A stretch of 64,000 nucleotides of DNA. Origin: Aliagarivorans marinus DSM 23064. Its GTDB lineage: Bacteria > Pseudomonadota > Gammaproteobacteria > Enterobacterales > Celerinatantimonadaceae. Of the stretch, positions 16,398 through 28,074 are shown in pieces (the first letter of the stretch is position 1; each line of letters begins with the position of its first letter). The stretch is taken from contig NZ_AUBY01000010.1 in the NCBI RefSeq assembly GCF_000429485.1, positions 124,001 through 188,000 of the forward strand, given 5' to 3'. The position numbers were made by a program, and so were the translations under genes. The notes beneath the pieces are model-generated. The model was not told the origin of the DNA, searched no databases, and saw nothing but the letters and a program-made list of their open reading frames with translations.

Positions 16398-18235
16398 TGA
16401 TTGAAATTAACGAAGATGATATTAGTCAGGTTGAATCCCTACTAGACGTTAAATTTGATGAAACACGTCGACAGACGATAATAAACTTTGATGACGTCCA
16501 GGCTTGCCCAGGAAGCGGCAAGACGACAATGGTTGCAGCAAAGCTCCTTATCATCGCTAAGAAATGGAAGCACACTCATCAAGGTGTGTGTGTCTTAACA
16601 CATACTAATGTCGCAAAAAACGAAATAGTTGAGAGGCTACAAAAATCTCCATTTGGTGAAAGGCTTCTTTCATATCCGCACTTCATTGGAACCATCCAAG
16701 AATTCGTTAACAAGTATTTAGCTATTCCTTACCTTAGATCCGCAGGTTTTAAAGTAAGTACAATAGATGATGACGTATGCAGCGTCAGGGGTTGGAATCT
16801 TTTGAGCTATAGGACCAAGTCCTACTTAGAACGTAAACGCATAACATCCCTTTATGGGATGGAGTATCAACTTATTGACGGAGAACTAATCCTGGCTGTT
16901 CCAGGGTTTTCGGGCAAGTCTACTTCTGCCAGTTATCAAGATATAGTTTCGGTAAAGGAAAAACTAATGAGCGCTGGGCTCTTTTACTATGGTGAAATGT
17001 ACTCCTTCGCTAAACACTATCTTCTATGCAATCCGGACATAGGTAACTCAGTTCGCTCTCGTTTCCCCATCGTTCTTATTGATGAGATGCAAGATACACA
17101 AAAATTCCAAGATGAGTTGCTTAACGAATTATTTCTAGATGACAGCGTAAAACTACAGAGGTTTGGGGATCCAGACCAAGCCATATACAGCGGGGTGGGA
17201 GAGGCAAACGAGACTTATAACAAAGCTGCATTAGATCAAATAGAAAATAGCCATCGCTTCGATAAATCGATCGCTTCTCTAGCCAGAAACTTGAGCTTCA
17301 ATCGTATAAATTTGCGCTCCGATATAACCTCTCCCCCACAAACACTGCATACAATTTTTCTTGTAGATGAAGATTCTAGGGTTTGTGCTTTAGATAAATT
17401 TGCAGAGATATGTGAGATAGCTGTACCTCCAGACAGCACAAATCCTATAAAAACGGTCGGAGCAGTTGGTTTACGAAAAGAAGATGGGCTAACTATTTGC
17501 CATTATGTTGACTCTTACAATAAAAATCACTCAACTACTTCTTTCAAACCTAGTAAGTTCATTCATTATATTCATGAAAGTAGAAAGTTTAGCTCTTTAC
17601 ATGAGGCTTATGGGTTAATACTGGAAGGGGTAGTTAAATTCGGCCAAACAGCGAACTCAAGTCTAAAGTTTTCAGATGGTAGCGAAGAACGTTACAACTC
17701 ATCTAATGTTCGCAGATACTTAAAGGATTCAGGCAAACATGTGGACTTCAATATAATCATTAGAAACCTAATGAAAACTGATATTGGACAAGAACACTGG
17801 AAGCAGAACGTAGACGATTTAAGAACGATTCTAGGTCTGTGTGATGACGATTTCATGAACTATGATAACACCTCACCAACCAATGAAAGGCCTGTCATCT
17901 CAAATGTAATAACCACTGAGGTAAACGGTAGACTAATAAAAAATGAAGTGGCAACCATCCATTCTGTAAAAGGAGAAACTCATGCTGCAACATTGATTCT
18001 TGAGACCAAGAACCATCAGTTCGATGTAGGACAAATAATAGAGTACATTTTAGGTGAAAATACCACTACTCCAACAGGCGTAAGAAAGTCCACCTTCATG
18101 AAACAGCTTTACGTAGCTTTCACAAGACCGAAACACTTACTTTGTGTTGCAGTCGATAAATCAAGGTTTCCCGTAGAACACGTGCGCAAAGAAGAATGCG
18201 CTGGTTGGAAGATTGAAGATTTAACCAGCAACTAA
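16397..18235 (+). CDS. gajB: GajB-like UvrD/Rep-family helicase (Gabija)
   Basis: The product has 612 residues. Motif I is ACPGSGKTTMVAAK near 37-50, motif Ia is VLTHTNVAKNEI, motif II is VLIDEMQDTQKFQ near 226, motif IV/V lies around IHSVKGETHAAT, and motif VI is YVAFTRPKHLL near 573. These are superfamily 1A helicase motifs. It starts on the last base of gajA. GajB senses DNA ends made by GajA and hydrolyses nucleotides. The protein is longer than the first described GajB (about 494 aa), with an insert after motif II. Confidence 0.82.
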   Translation: MIEINEDDISQVESLLDVKFDETRRQTIINFDDVQACPGSGKTTMVAAKLLIIAKKWKHTHQGVCVLTHTNVAKNEIVERLQKSPFGERLLSYPHFIGTIQEFVNKYLAIPYLRSAGFKVSTIDDDVCSVRGWNLLSYRTKSYLERKRITSLYGMEYQLIDGELILAVPGFSGKSTSASYQDIVSVKEKLMSAGLFYYGEMYSFAKHYLLCNPDIGNSVRSRFPIVLIDEMQDTQKFQDELLNELFLDDSVKLQRFGDPDQAIYSGVGEANETYNKAALDQIENSHRFDKSIASLARNLSFNRINLRSDITSPPQTLHTIFLVDEDSRVCALDKFAEICEIAVPPDSTNPIKTVGAVGLRKEDGLTICHYVDSYNKNHSTTSFKPSKFIHYIHESRKFSSLHEAYGLILEGVVKFGQTANSSLKFSDGSEERYNSSNVRRYLKDSGKHVDFNIIIRNLMKTDIGQEHWKQNVDDLRTILGLCDDDFMNYDNTSPTNERPVISNVITTEVNGRLIKNEVATIHSVKGETHAATLILETKNHQFDVGQIIEYILGENTTTPTGVRKSTFMKQLYVAFTRPKHLLCVAVDKSRFPVEHVRKEECAGWKIEDLTSN

Positions 18236-18237
18236 TT

Positions 18238-18276
18238 CAAACGAAAATGCTCGTTTTCGTTTGCTCGCCTTTTTTC
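18238..18276 (+). terminator. Terminator after gajB
   Basis: CAAACGAAAA (18238-18247) and TTTTCGTTTG (18254-18263) form a perfect 10-bp stem with a 6-base loop, followed by CTCGCC and a TTTTTT run. It lies 3 bases after the gajB stop codon. Confidence 0.75.
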
Positions 18277-18666
18277 CTGAAAATAATAGTTCACCGGCAT
18301 CCCTGTCTAGTGATTCGCTAGTGTAAAAAGGGGGGGGAATCTACTCAGGAGAAAACCATGATGTAACTATCGCTATATCATCTGCTAAAGCGGGACACGA
18401 CTGACTTAAAGACCTTAATAGCGGGGCGGCTAGACTTGCTTATGTAGCCTCATCAAGCCAGAGAGAGCTTCTGATTTGGGTTGTGAAAACGCAGAAACCA
18501 CTAGAAAGGCACCAACTAGAATCGGTTAGATTTACTATTGTGCAGTAAATACGAGAATATAGTCACCACCTTTAGGCTGGCCGCATGGTTACAATACCAG
18601 AAGTAATCCAAAAAGTCGGAATGCCTCTATGGGTCGAACTCAGAAACACACAAAGAGAACAAAGCT
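18277..18666. other. Intergenic region between gajB and the DUF4917 gene
   Basis: About 390 bases without a convincing gene. It contains a run of eight G (about 18330-18337) and a 41-codon frame at 18585-18710 that overlaps the next gene and is not supported. The promoter of the DUF4917 gene should lie here, but I cannot pick boxes with confidence. Confidence 0.4.
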
Positions 18667-19644
18667 ATGCCACTAAAGTCTTTTCAAGAAAGGTTGGATT
18701 CGCTAGATGAAGGACAAGAACCGTCCATCCTACTAGCAAATGGCTTTTCACAAGCTTGGGATAGAGACATATTCAACTATCAAAACTTATTCACCGAAGC
18801 ACAGTTCGGTGTCCGAGATGCGCAGCTAAGAGATATCTTTAATCGTTTTGAAACCTATGACTTTGAGCAAGTAATGCGAAGTCTCGAAGCGGCTGAGATT
18901 GTAGGTGATGCTTACGGTGTAGATAGAGCAAAGTTAGATGAAATAAGAGTTGACCAAGAACAATTAAAAGATGCACTAATTGACGTTATCTCTAGAACTC
19001 ACCCAGCACGTTCTAGCCGAGTAACCACTGCACAATTTGAATCAGCAAAAAGCTTTATCAACCAGTTCGACAGCATTTTTTCCTTGAACTACGACCTCTT
19101 GCTCTATTGGATTGTTAACAAGAACGATATCGAACCCTTCGGGTACATTACTGACGATGGTTTCCGTGGTCCCGAATGGGAAAACACCGATGAGCAGGAT
19201 GTTTACTTCTTGCATGGTGGACTACACCTCTACGATTCAGGTTCTGCTATCAAGAAACATACGTTCAGAACCGCCACTGACACTAGTATCGTTGACCAAG
19301 TAAGAAACAACCTCGATAACGGCAAGTTCCCCCTGTTCGTTTCAGAACCTAGTCACGAGAAAAAACTTCATAAAATCGAGCACAATCCATATTTGAATGC
19401 TGGCTATAAAGCTCTAAAGCAGCTTGATGGTGTGCTATTTATCCACGGCCATTCAATGGATGAAAACGACAAGCATATTTTCGACCAAATCAAAGCAAGC
19501 AACGTGTCTAAAGTTTTCATAAGTATCTTTGGTAATAAGAACTCGCCAGCCAACACTCGTACAAGAGCTAACGCCAAAGCGTTTATAGAGCGCCCGGGAT
19601 TAGAAGTTAAGTTCTACGATGCTGCAACAGCACCTATTTGGTAA
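18667..19644 (+). CDS. DUF4917-family protein, SIR2-like fold
   Basis: The product has 325 residues. The pattern SILLANGFSQAWDRDIFNY near 20-38, FEQVMRSLEAAEIV near 78, FSLNYDLLLYWIV near 138, DVYFLHGGLHLYDSG near 178 and LFIHGHSMDENDKHI near 258 matches the DUF4917 family. The Gly-Asn-Gly-Phe-like start, the NYD motif and the HG motifs recall SIR2-type NAD-binding folds used in abortive-infection effectors. It stands alone, next to Gabija in the cargo. NAD hydrolysis is a hypothesis, not shown. The ribosome site is weak. Confidence 0.7.
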   Translation: MPLKSFQERLDSLDEGQEPSILLANGFSQAWDRDIFNYQNLFTEAQFGVRDAQLRDIFNRFETYDFEQVMRSLEAAEIVGDAYGVDRAKLDEIRVDQEQLKDALIDVISRTHPARSSRVTTAQFESAKSFINQFDSIFSLNYDLLLYWIVNKNDIEPFGYITDDGFRGPEWENTDEQDVYFLHGGLHLYDSGSAIKKHTFRTATDTSIVDQVRNNLDNGKFPLFVSEPSHEKKLHKIEHNPYLNAGYKALKQLDGVLFIHGHSMDENDKHIFDQIKASNVSKVFISIFGNKNSPANTRTRANAKAFIERPGLEVKFYDAATAPIW

Positions 19645-19659
19645 TGCTGATAACTATAC

Positions 19660-21210
19660 TCAAACGCTCTCACAATCGAGGGCGTTTAACCAAACTCCCT
19701 CTAGTTTCTTCAGCGGGTAATCAAGGAAGCACTTAAAGTAAGTCTTGAGCATTTCCTTGTCGTTACAGCTATGGACGATTTTTAGAACATCTTCCGCGTC
19801 AAAGTAATCTAACTTGTACTTGCTGGTGGTTTCTTTTGCCCGTGATAAAAGCTCTAGTGACTCTTCGGAAAACCCTCCGGATGTCCAAAGTGCAAAGTAT
19901 AAATTCTTTCTCTTCCAGTCTGGGTGCTCTAAGGCGTATTTCCTGAGAGTTGGCACCCGCACTTGAAGCCACCTCTTTATCTCATCGAATGAAACCGTAC
20001 CATTAGGTTGATGACCTTTACACTCAATAAACAGAATCTCCCCTGAATGCAGTTCAGCAATGATATCTGACTCTGCTCGGCTACCATCCTGTGTTTTGCA
20101 AACCTCATTTAACCGGACATGGCTGGTTCTATAAGCCTTCTGAACAACGCTTGCAGAGAAATACTCAAACAATACGCCTCTGAGATTTCCTACAGCACCT
20201 TCTATTTTGCCCAACTGATCGAACAGTTGATTAAATCTCTGTGGCTCAATAGTGACAGCCTGAGCTGCGCTCTCTAGTGTTCGCAGTAAGTTGACCAATC
20301 CCTTAGCAACATCACGACCAAAAAGACTCTCCACTGTAGCAGGCAAAACTCCGGCTTCTTTCGCTAGCTTGAAAGCATCAGATTTGTACTCGTTGGCAAC
20401 AAACATCTGCATACAACGACCAACGTTAGGCAGCCCCCTTAACGTTTTACACTTCCTCAAAAATGGCTGAATACCATCATCGCTGACTTTCTTGTTCAGT
20501 AGAATGTCGCAAGCGAAAAAACCAGGCTTTATCTTGTCGTTCAGCCCGATATCAACCAAAGGTGATATATAAGATGGTCCAGCCATATCCCAAACTGTTG
20601 TGCTTACGGTGGGTAACTCTTCCTCATCACGATCTTTGAAAAGGTTGTAACTGACTAAACCTAGATTCTTCGCCCATTGGGATACTGCACTTATGAGGAG
20701 CTTTTCAGCTATCAATCTTGCTCTTATGTCTGGAAGAATGAAATCCAAGTCCTGCTCGTACTGAGTGAGCACAACACATCGTCCAAAGCCATCTAAATCA
20801 CGAACCGATAGAATTTCGTGCATCTCAAGCCGTTCGATGATTTTTTCAGGTGGAATATGCTTTTGCTGTCGTAGAGGCGCACCGCATGAAATCAAAAAGT
20901 GCTCATAAGGCATCACTCCATCACGCTCTTTGAGGGCAGCAATTGCATACCAGTAAGCAGAATTCGTGTTTTTAAATGCGGAATACAGTGCTCCCCAGAA
21001 GAAAGGAGAGCGATAGTCCTTTTTCAGATAAACAAATTTCACATTGCGAGGGAAAGGTAACCCTTCTAGACGATATATATCTTTACCTGCTCTCGAAACC
21101 CGCTTGCGAGCTGCATCATGAGATAGATGGTGTCTATCAACGAGTTCTTGTACCAAGTCCGTACTTAGACAGGGACCTATTTCCTTCAAGATATCTTCTA
21201 ACAAACTCAT
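19660..21210 (-). CDS. Winged-helix and PD-(D/E)XK nuclease-like protein (516 aa)
   Basis: The ATG at 21210 (MSLLEDILKEIGPCLS) is preferred; ATG 21240 is possible and TTG 21252 less so, since no strong ribosome site marks any of them. Residues 1-60 look like a winged helix (STDLVQELVDRHHLSHDAAR). Residues 340-440 carry a restriction-nuclease core: SRAESDIIAELHSGEILFIECKG gives an Asp then Glu-x-Lys on the next strand. It converges on the DUF4917 gene with 15 bp between stops. A stand-alone defence nuclease is likely; I know no named system with this build. Confidence 0.6.
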   Translation of the reverse strand: MSLLEDILKEIGPCLSTDLVQELVDRHHLSHDAARKRVSRAGKDIYRLEGLPFPRNVKFVYLKKDYRSPFFWGALYSAFKNTNSAYWYAIAALKERDGVMPYEHFLISCGAPLRQQKHIPPEKIIERLEMHEILSVRDLDGFGRCVVLTQYEQDLDFILPDIRARLIAEKLLISAVSQWAKNLGLVSYNLFKDRDEEELPTVSTTVWDMAGPSYISPLVDIGLNDKIKPGFFACDILLNKKVSDDGIQPFLRKCKTLRGLPNVGRCMQMFVANEYKSDAFKLAKEAGVLPATVESLFGRDVAKGLVNLLRTLESAAQAVTIEPQRFNQLFDQLGKIEGAVGNLRGVLFEYFSASVVQKAYRTSHVRLNEVCKTQDGSRAESDIIAELHSGEILFIECKGHQPNGTVSFDEIKRWLQVRVPTLRKYALEHPDWKRKNLYFALWTSGGFSEESLELLSRAKETTSKYKLDYFDAEDVLKIVHSCNDKEMLKTYFKCFLDYPLKKLEGVWLNALDCESV

Positions 21211-21399
21211 GATGTCACACTGCGCTATATATATTTCCATTTTATGGAGCAAGGGTCTTTTAAGACTCTAACTTAACAATACCTTATAGATAGGGAGCTA
21301 GCGAGCTATGAGATCAGACAAATTGGTGGGATATGTCACAGTCACTATAAGATCCCTATTTCACACCCCACTAGATAGCTCTGAGAGATCCCCTGTGCT

Positions 21400-21639
21400 A
21401 TGTCGCACTACAGCGACGAAAAACTCTCAGTGATCGCTACAGAAAGAATTTCTAAATTATTCCGCCGATTCATTGACAGAAGAATCAAAAAACAAGTAAT
21501 AGATCTGTGCAAAAAAAAATCATTAGATGCGAATGTCCAGCTTCTCGTTGAAGAAAGATTAATTGTCGATTGCGACCTGACGCCTTACAAGACTATGGAT
21601 GAAGCCGGCGTAATGTTTGACAGTTACGGTGATGCTTGA
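21400..21639 (+). CDS. Hypothetical small protein (79 aa)
   Basis: The product starts MSHYSDEKLSVIATERISKL and is basic in its first half (FRRFIDRRIKKQVIDLCKKK), acidic at the end. No clear ribosome site. The same frame continues past the TGA through a second stop into coding-looking sequence up to 21819, so the gene may be the intact front of a decayed longer one. No family is recognised. Confidence 0.4.
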   Translation: MSHYSDEKLSVIATERISKLFRRFIDRRIKKQVIDLCKKKSLDANVQLLVEERLIVDCDLTPYKTMDEAGVMFDSYGDA

Positions 21640-21819
21640 GACATCGAACTCTGCTGCAAGATGTTTTTGCTGGCTGCTTAAGGGAGAGAAAGACTAAGCA
21701 CCCTAATTAAAAGTGAGGTCGGTAAACACTTTAAAGATGACTTGAAGAAGTTACCGGGCAAAGTGTTAACTACCATGGTCACGGAAACGATTAAGACGGG
21801 AATTAAAAATATTTTCTAG
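21640..21819 (+). pseudogene. Possible decayed 3' part of the 79-aa gene
   Basis: In frame with the preceding gene, after stops at 21637 and 21679, lies a frame open to a TAG at 21817. It encodes RERLSTLIKSEVGKHFKDDL followed by KKLPGKVLTTMVTETIK. It has no ATG at its beginning and is Lys-rich in a protein-like manner. A terminator follows 15 bases later. Chance is possible. Confidence 0.25.
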
Positions 21820-21834
21820 GTTGTAAAAGCTCGG

Positions 21835-21859
21835 TGCCCCGGATTTCCGGAGCATTTTT
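21835..21859 (+). terminator. Terminator in the right cargo end
   Basis: TGCCCCGG (21835-21842) pairs with CCGGAGCA (21847-21854) with one mismatch and a 4-base loop, followed directly by TTTTT. It would end rightward transcription of the 21400 locus. Confidence 0.55.
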
Positions 21860-22031
21860 AATCTAGTCCTACATGGATATGTCTACCATGCCATCCAGTT
21901 TTTTCAGTGCAGAATGTTACCCGAATGGTAAACCTCAACTTAAGTACCTAACTCGGAAATGTCCAGGTGCGTGCCAAAGGAGATCATTGCCAGCAGAGTT
22001 GATTAATACCAAGTAGCTTAGCCCTATAGTC

Positions 22032-22060
22032 AAAAAGCGAACCAATCGGTTCGCTTTTTT
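22032..22060. terminator. Bidirectional terminator near the transposon right end
   Basis: AAAAAGCGAACC (22032-22043), loop AATC and GGTTCGCTTTTTT form a perfect 12-bp stem with A- and T-runs on both sides. It can stop transcripts from either side, including readthrough from gcvP into the element, and lies 18 bp inside the repeat-rich end. Confidence 0.75.
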
Positions 22061-22077
22061 CTTAAATCAGACTTTTT

Positions 22078-22142
22078 GTCACAGACTTAATTTCAGTCAC
22101 AGACTTAATTAATCTAGTCACAAACTTAATTGTGATGTGACA
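22078..22142. repeat. Transposon right end with three TnsB-site-like repeats
   Basis: GTCACAGACTTAATT occurs at 22078 and 22096, and GTCACAAACTTAATT at 22117, with start spacings of 18 and 21 bp. The block ends TGTGATGTGACA at 22142, so the terminus read inward is TGTCACATCACA, starting with the TGT expected at Tn7-like ends. Tn7 right ends carry closely spaced TnsB sites in the same manner. gcvP coding sequence begins 7 bp away. Confidence 0.8.
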
Positions 22143-22149
22143 CTAAACC

Positions 22150-25041
<2,892 letters not shown>

Positions 25042-25160
25042 GATGTTGTTCCTGTAATCTGTCGGCTGATGTGCCTGATTCCTTCAGAGAGATGCGGCAG
25101 GCAATAGGCTTACGGCATCGATGCCGTGTTGGCTTACTCCATTAAGCCAACCGAGGGCGA

Positions 25161-25179
25161 CAGCCCGCATTGCGGGCTG
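25161..25179. repeat. GC-rich palindrome between gcvH and gcvP
   Basis: CAGCCCGCA and TGCGGGCTG are perfect 9-bp arms with a one-base spacer in the 152-bp gap between the two genes. It may be an mRNA stability hairpin that lets gcvH and gcvP be expressed at different levels. There is no T-run. Confidence 0.5.
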
Positions 25180-25193
25180 CGGTAATGCTGGTG

Positions 25194-25586
25194 TTACTCG
25201 TCTTCTTCGATAGACGCGGCGTAGTCTTCGGCGTTGAGCAGGTCGTCCAGCTCACCCTCGTCAGAGGCTTTTAGCTTGAATAGCCAGCCGTCGCCAAAGG
25301 CGTCGCTGTTTACCAACTCGGGAGAGTCTTCCAACTCTTCGTTGATCTCAACCACAGAGCCGCTGATCGGCGCGTAGATGTCGGAGGCGGCTTTTACCGA
25401 CTCTGCTACCGCGCAATCATCACCGGCATCCAGGTCGTCGCCAACGTCTGGCAGGTCAACGAATACCATATCGCCCAGTAGCTCTTGGGCGTGGGCGGTG
25501 ATCCCGATGGTATATACGCCATCGCCTTCAGAACGTACCCATTCGTGGCTGTTGGTATAACGTAGGTCGGCAGGGTTGTTACTCAT
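25194..25586 (-). CDS. gcvH: Glycine cleavage system H protein
   Basis: The product has 130 residues, the usual length. It carries the lipoyl group that shuttles the aminomethyl intermediate between GcvP and GcvT; the lipoylated Lys is in [15 protein letters not shown] near residue 64. AGGAAG precedes the ATG. It lies between gcvT (47 bp upstream) and gcvP. The protein is strongly acidic at the C-terminus, as is normal. Confidence 0.97.
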   Translation of the reverse strand: MSNNPADLRYTNSHEWVRSEGDGVYTIGITAHAQELLGDMVFVDLPDVGDDLDAGDDCAVAESVKAASDIYAPISGSVVEINEELEDSPELVNSDAFGDGWLFKLKASDEGELDDLLNAEDYAASIEEDE

Positions 25587-25633
25587 AGCTGTGCTTCCTT
25601 CAAAAAACTAAAAACTAGTTAACTTTTAAAAAC

Positions 25634-26725
25634 TTAGGCTTTAGCGCCATTTCTGACAAAAACAGGTTTCACCACATTGACTTTAACCTGTTTTTTACGC
25701 ATTTCCACCAACGCGGTCTCGCTTTTGACCGCCGGTATTCTGGCCAGTGCAATACTCTGCCCAAGGGTGGGCGAAAAGCTGCCCGAGGTCACAACGCCTT
25801 GGTGTTGCTGGCCATTTTCATCTTCTACCCAAACGGTGAGCCCGGCGCGCATTACGCCTTTGCTCTCCATCAGCAAGCCCACCAGCTTATCGCTGCCTTG
25901 CTCGCGTTGTTTCTCTAGCGCTTCGCGGCCGATAAAGTCGCGTTCGCTCGGCTCCCAAGCAATGGTCCAGCCCATATTGGCAGCCAGTGGCGAGATGCTC
26001 TCGTCCATATCTTGGCCGTAGAGGTTCATTCCCGCTTCGAGGCGCAGGGTATCGCGAGCGCCAAGCCCACACGGCTGCACGCCTTGCTCTAACAAGCCTT
26101 GCCACAGCGCAACGGCTTGTGACTCTGGCACCACAATCTCGTAGCCGGCTTCACCGGTATAGCCGGTGGTGGCAATAAACAGATCGCCCGCTTGCACGCC
26201 AAAGAAGGGCTTCATTCCTTCCACCGCTTGTTGCTGCTCGCTATTTAGCAGCTTGGCGGTAAGGGCTTTGGCTTCGGGGCCTTGCACGGCGATCATCGCC
26301 AACTCAGGGCGCTCAGTGATAGAGACCTTAAAATCGGCGGCTTGTTCACGGATCCACGCTAAATCTTTATCGCGGGTGGCGGAGTTGACCACCAAGCGGT
26401 AGTCGGTTTCGGTAAGGTAGTAGGTAATCAGGTCGTCGATCACGCCACCTTGATGGTTGAGCATGCCGCCGTACATGGCCTTGCCGGGAACGGTGAGCTT
26501 GGCCACGTCGTTGGCCAGTAGGTAACGCAGGAAGGTTTTGGCCTGAGGCCCCTGAATATCGACAATGGTCATATGCGACACATCGAACATGCCCGCGCGC
26601 TGGCGCACTGCGTGATGCTCTTCGATTTGAGAGCCATAGTTGATCGGCATATCCCAGCCGTGGAAGTCCACCAGCTTGGCGCCGGCGTCTAGGTGAGCTT
26701 GGTGCAGTACAGTCTTCTGAGCCAT
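25634..26725 (-). CDS. gcvT: Glycine cleavage system aminomethyltransferase, T protein
   Basis: The start at 26725 ([20 protein letters not shown]) has AGGTAAGGA upstream and gives 363 residues, normal for GcvT. An in-frame ATG at 26755 is rejected. The folate-binding fold shows [18 protein letters not shown] and the C-terminal [13 protein letters not shown]. It transfers the one-carbon unit from the GcvH arm to tetrahydrofolate and releases ammonia. It is the first gene of the gcvTHP run. I see no clear glycine riboswitch in the leader. Confidence 0.96.
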   Translation of the reverse strand: MAQKTVLHQAHLDAGAKLVDFHGWDMPINYGSQIEEHHAVRQRAGMFDVSHMTIVDIQGPQAKTFLRYLLANDVAKLTVPGKAMYGGMLNHQGGVIDDLITYYLTETDYRLVVNSATRDKDLAWIREQAADFKVSITERPELAMIAVQGPEAKALTAKLLNSEQQQAVEGMKPFFGVQAGDLFIATTGYTGEAGYEIVVPESQAVALWQGLLEQGVQPCGLGARDTLRLEAGMNLYGQDMDESISPLAANMGWTIAWEPSERDFIGREALEKQREQGSDKLVGLLMESKGVMRAGLTVWVEDENGQQHQGVVTSGSFSPTLGQSIALARIPAVKSETALVEMRKKQVKVNVVKPVFVRNGAKA

Positions 26726-27168
26726 AGTCCTTACCTGCGATTGGTTGCATAGCAACGCGCTTATCCATCAAAACGGAGTTTGAGTATAACCTTGCTTACA
26801 CCTGCGTAACATCAGCCTAGCCCTAAGTTTGCTAATCCAAATTGGTGCAGTCGTCAGATTTACGAAGTGGCTCACAAGACTGATTAATCTACTCGACACC
26901 AACTTGATAGCATTTAACCCCACCCCTGAACCCATAATCGACATATAAAACCATCACAATAAACATCCACGAGATCTTAAGCCATCACTGTACTTGTGCG
27001 TTGATTAGTAAATCTAACCCTAGCCCAAACTCACTGAAAAAAATATTTCATCTACGCTAAGCTATTGATTTAGATATTAACATTTATAGTAAATACTAAC
27101 ATTAGGGTTGAGCGTCGCGTACTGCCTACTACTACAAGGCAGAGCACAGCACAGCCTTTGGACACGCA
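26726..27168. other. Divergent region between gcvT and a TauE/SafE gene
   Basis: About 440 AT-rich bases that must hold the promoters of both genes. I looked for the tandem glycine-aptamer pattern and did not recognise it. No small gene with a convincing ribosome site is seen. Confidence 0.4.
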
Positions 27169-27924
27169 ATGTCAGCAATCACCCTGCTCCCGCCCGCTCT
27201 CGACCTTGTCGATTCTCTGCTATTAATCGGCCTAAGCTTTTTTACCTCCGGGCTAACTGCCGCCATGGGGATTGGCGGTGGCTCGCTATTGATTGCGGTG
27301 ATGGCGCAACTGGTCCCCGCCAGCGCCATTGTGCCGGTGCATGCCTTGGTGCAATTGGGGAGTAATAGCGGCCGCACCTGGCTGTTTCGCGAGTATGTGA
27401 ACTGGTCGATGCTGGGGTGGTTCGCACTGGGCTGTATTGGCGGCTCCTTGCTTGGCGGGCAGCTAGCGCTGAGTCTGCCTGCTTACTGGATACAGCTACT
27501 GCTCGCCATCTTCATATTGCTGAGTGCGTGGCTGCCGCTCAAGCTCCCCGCCCTCTCCCCCAAGCTAGTCGGTCTGCTTGGTTTGGCCACTGCCTTTCTC
27601 ACCATGTTGGTGGGCGCGACCGGGCCAGTGCTGATGTCGGGCCTCAAGCACCTACTCCACGAGAGGATGCGCTTGGTGGCCAATATGGCCGCTATGCTCA
27701 GCACCCAGCATGTGATTAAGGCCTTGGTGTTTGGCTTGCTGGGCTTTGCCTATCAGCAGTGGCTGGGTTTGATTGTGCTAATGGTGGCTAGCGGCTTCTG
27801 CGGAACCGTGTGTGGTAGGCAACTGCTGCGGCGCAGCAACGACCAGCGCTTTCATTTTTGGCTGAAGTGGCTGCTAACGCTGTTGGCCTTGAAGTTGGGA
27901 TGGGATGGCTTGTTTGGTCGATAA
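27169..27924 (+). CDS. TauE/SafE-family membrane permease
   Basis: The product has 251 residues and about eight hydrophobic segments. It has the family's GLTAAMGIGGGSLLI motif near 29-43 and the second half-repeat FLTMLVGATGPVL near 143. These proteins export sulfite or organosulfonates, or move other anions. It stands alone beside gcvTHP, so its substrate cannot be read from context. A second, different TauE/SafE gene is at 57910. Confidence 0.85.
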   Translation: MSAITLLPPALDLVDSLLLIGLSFFTSGLTAAMGIGGGSLLIAVMAQLVPASAIVPVHALVQLGSNSGRTWLFREYVNWSMLGWFALGCIGGSLLGGQLALSLPAYWIQLLLAIFILLSAWLPLKLPALSPKLVGLLGLATAFLTMLVGATGPVLMSGLKHLLHERMRLVANMAAMLSTQHVIKALVFGLLGFAYQQWLGLIVLMVASGFCGTVCGRQLLRRSNDQRFHFWLKWLLTLLALKLGWDGLFGR

Positions 27925-28005
27925 CTGACGACTTCCTATGAACGGTTCCGAATCCACTATTGACAACATGAATAATTAGTCATCAAACGTGACTGAGCTC
28001 ACCAC

Positions 28006-28060
28006 AATTGATTTACAAATCAATTAAATTGGTTAACGAACACCCCTTGTAACGTTAACC
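28006..28060 (+). promoter_or_regulatory. Two perfect palindromes before the exported-protein gene
   Basis: AATTGATTT and AAATCAATT (28006-28025) are 9-bp arms around AC. GGTTAACG (28031-28038) and CGTTAACC (28053-28060) are 8-bp arms around 14 bases. The second ends directly at the AAAAGGAA ribosome site, so as RNA it could affect translation. The first is a good operator shape. Confidence 0.5.
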
Positions 28061-28074
28061 AAAAGGAATTGAAA

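Larger units (their letters stand above)
1..22142. mobile_element. Tn7-like transposon, right part (left end outside window)
   Basis: The tnsA-tnsB-tnsC-tniQ-tnsD operon, a repeat-rich terminus ending TGACA at 22142, and lower GC than the DNA to the right together indicate a Tn7-like element. The right end lies 7 bp from the gcvP stop codon and tnsA points away from it, as Tn7 does at glmS. The five bases after the end (22143-22147, CTAAA) are the expected 5-bp target duplication, but the left copy is out of view. No second end was found between 1 and 22142, so the cargo on both sides of tns is assigned to the same element. That extent is an inference. Confidence 0.8.

Noticed and set aside
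18585-18710. 41-codon frame starting MVTIPEVIQKVGMP before the DUF4917 gene
   Set aside because: It has no ribosome site and overlaps the start of the DUF4917 gene by 44 bp; probably chance.
1-22142. CRISPR array or cas genes for a CRISPR-associated transposon
   Set aside because: No regularly spaced repeats and no Cas-like protein were seen in this part; the left portion of the element is outside the window.
26726-27168. Glycine riboswitch before gcvT
   Set aside because: I did not find the tandem aptamer pattern by eye; a covariance-model search (Rfam glycine model) would be decisive.
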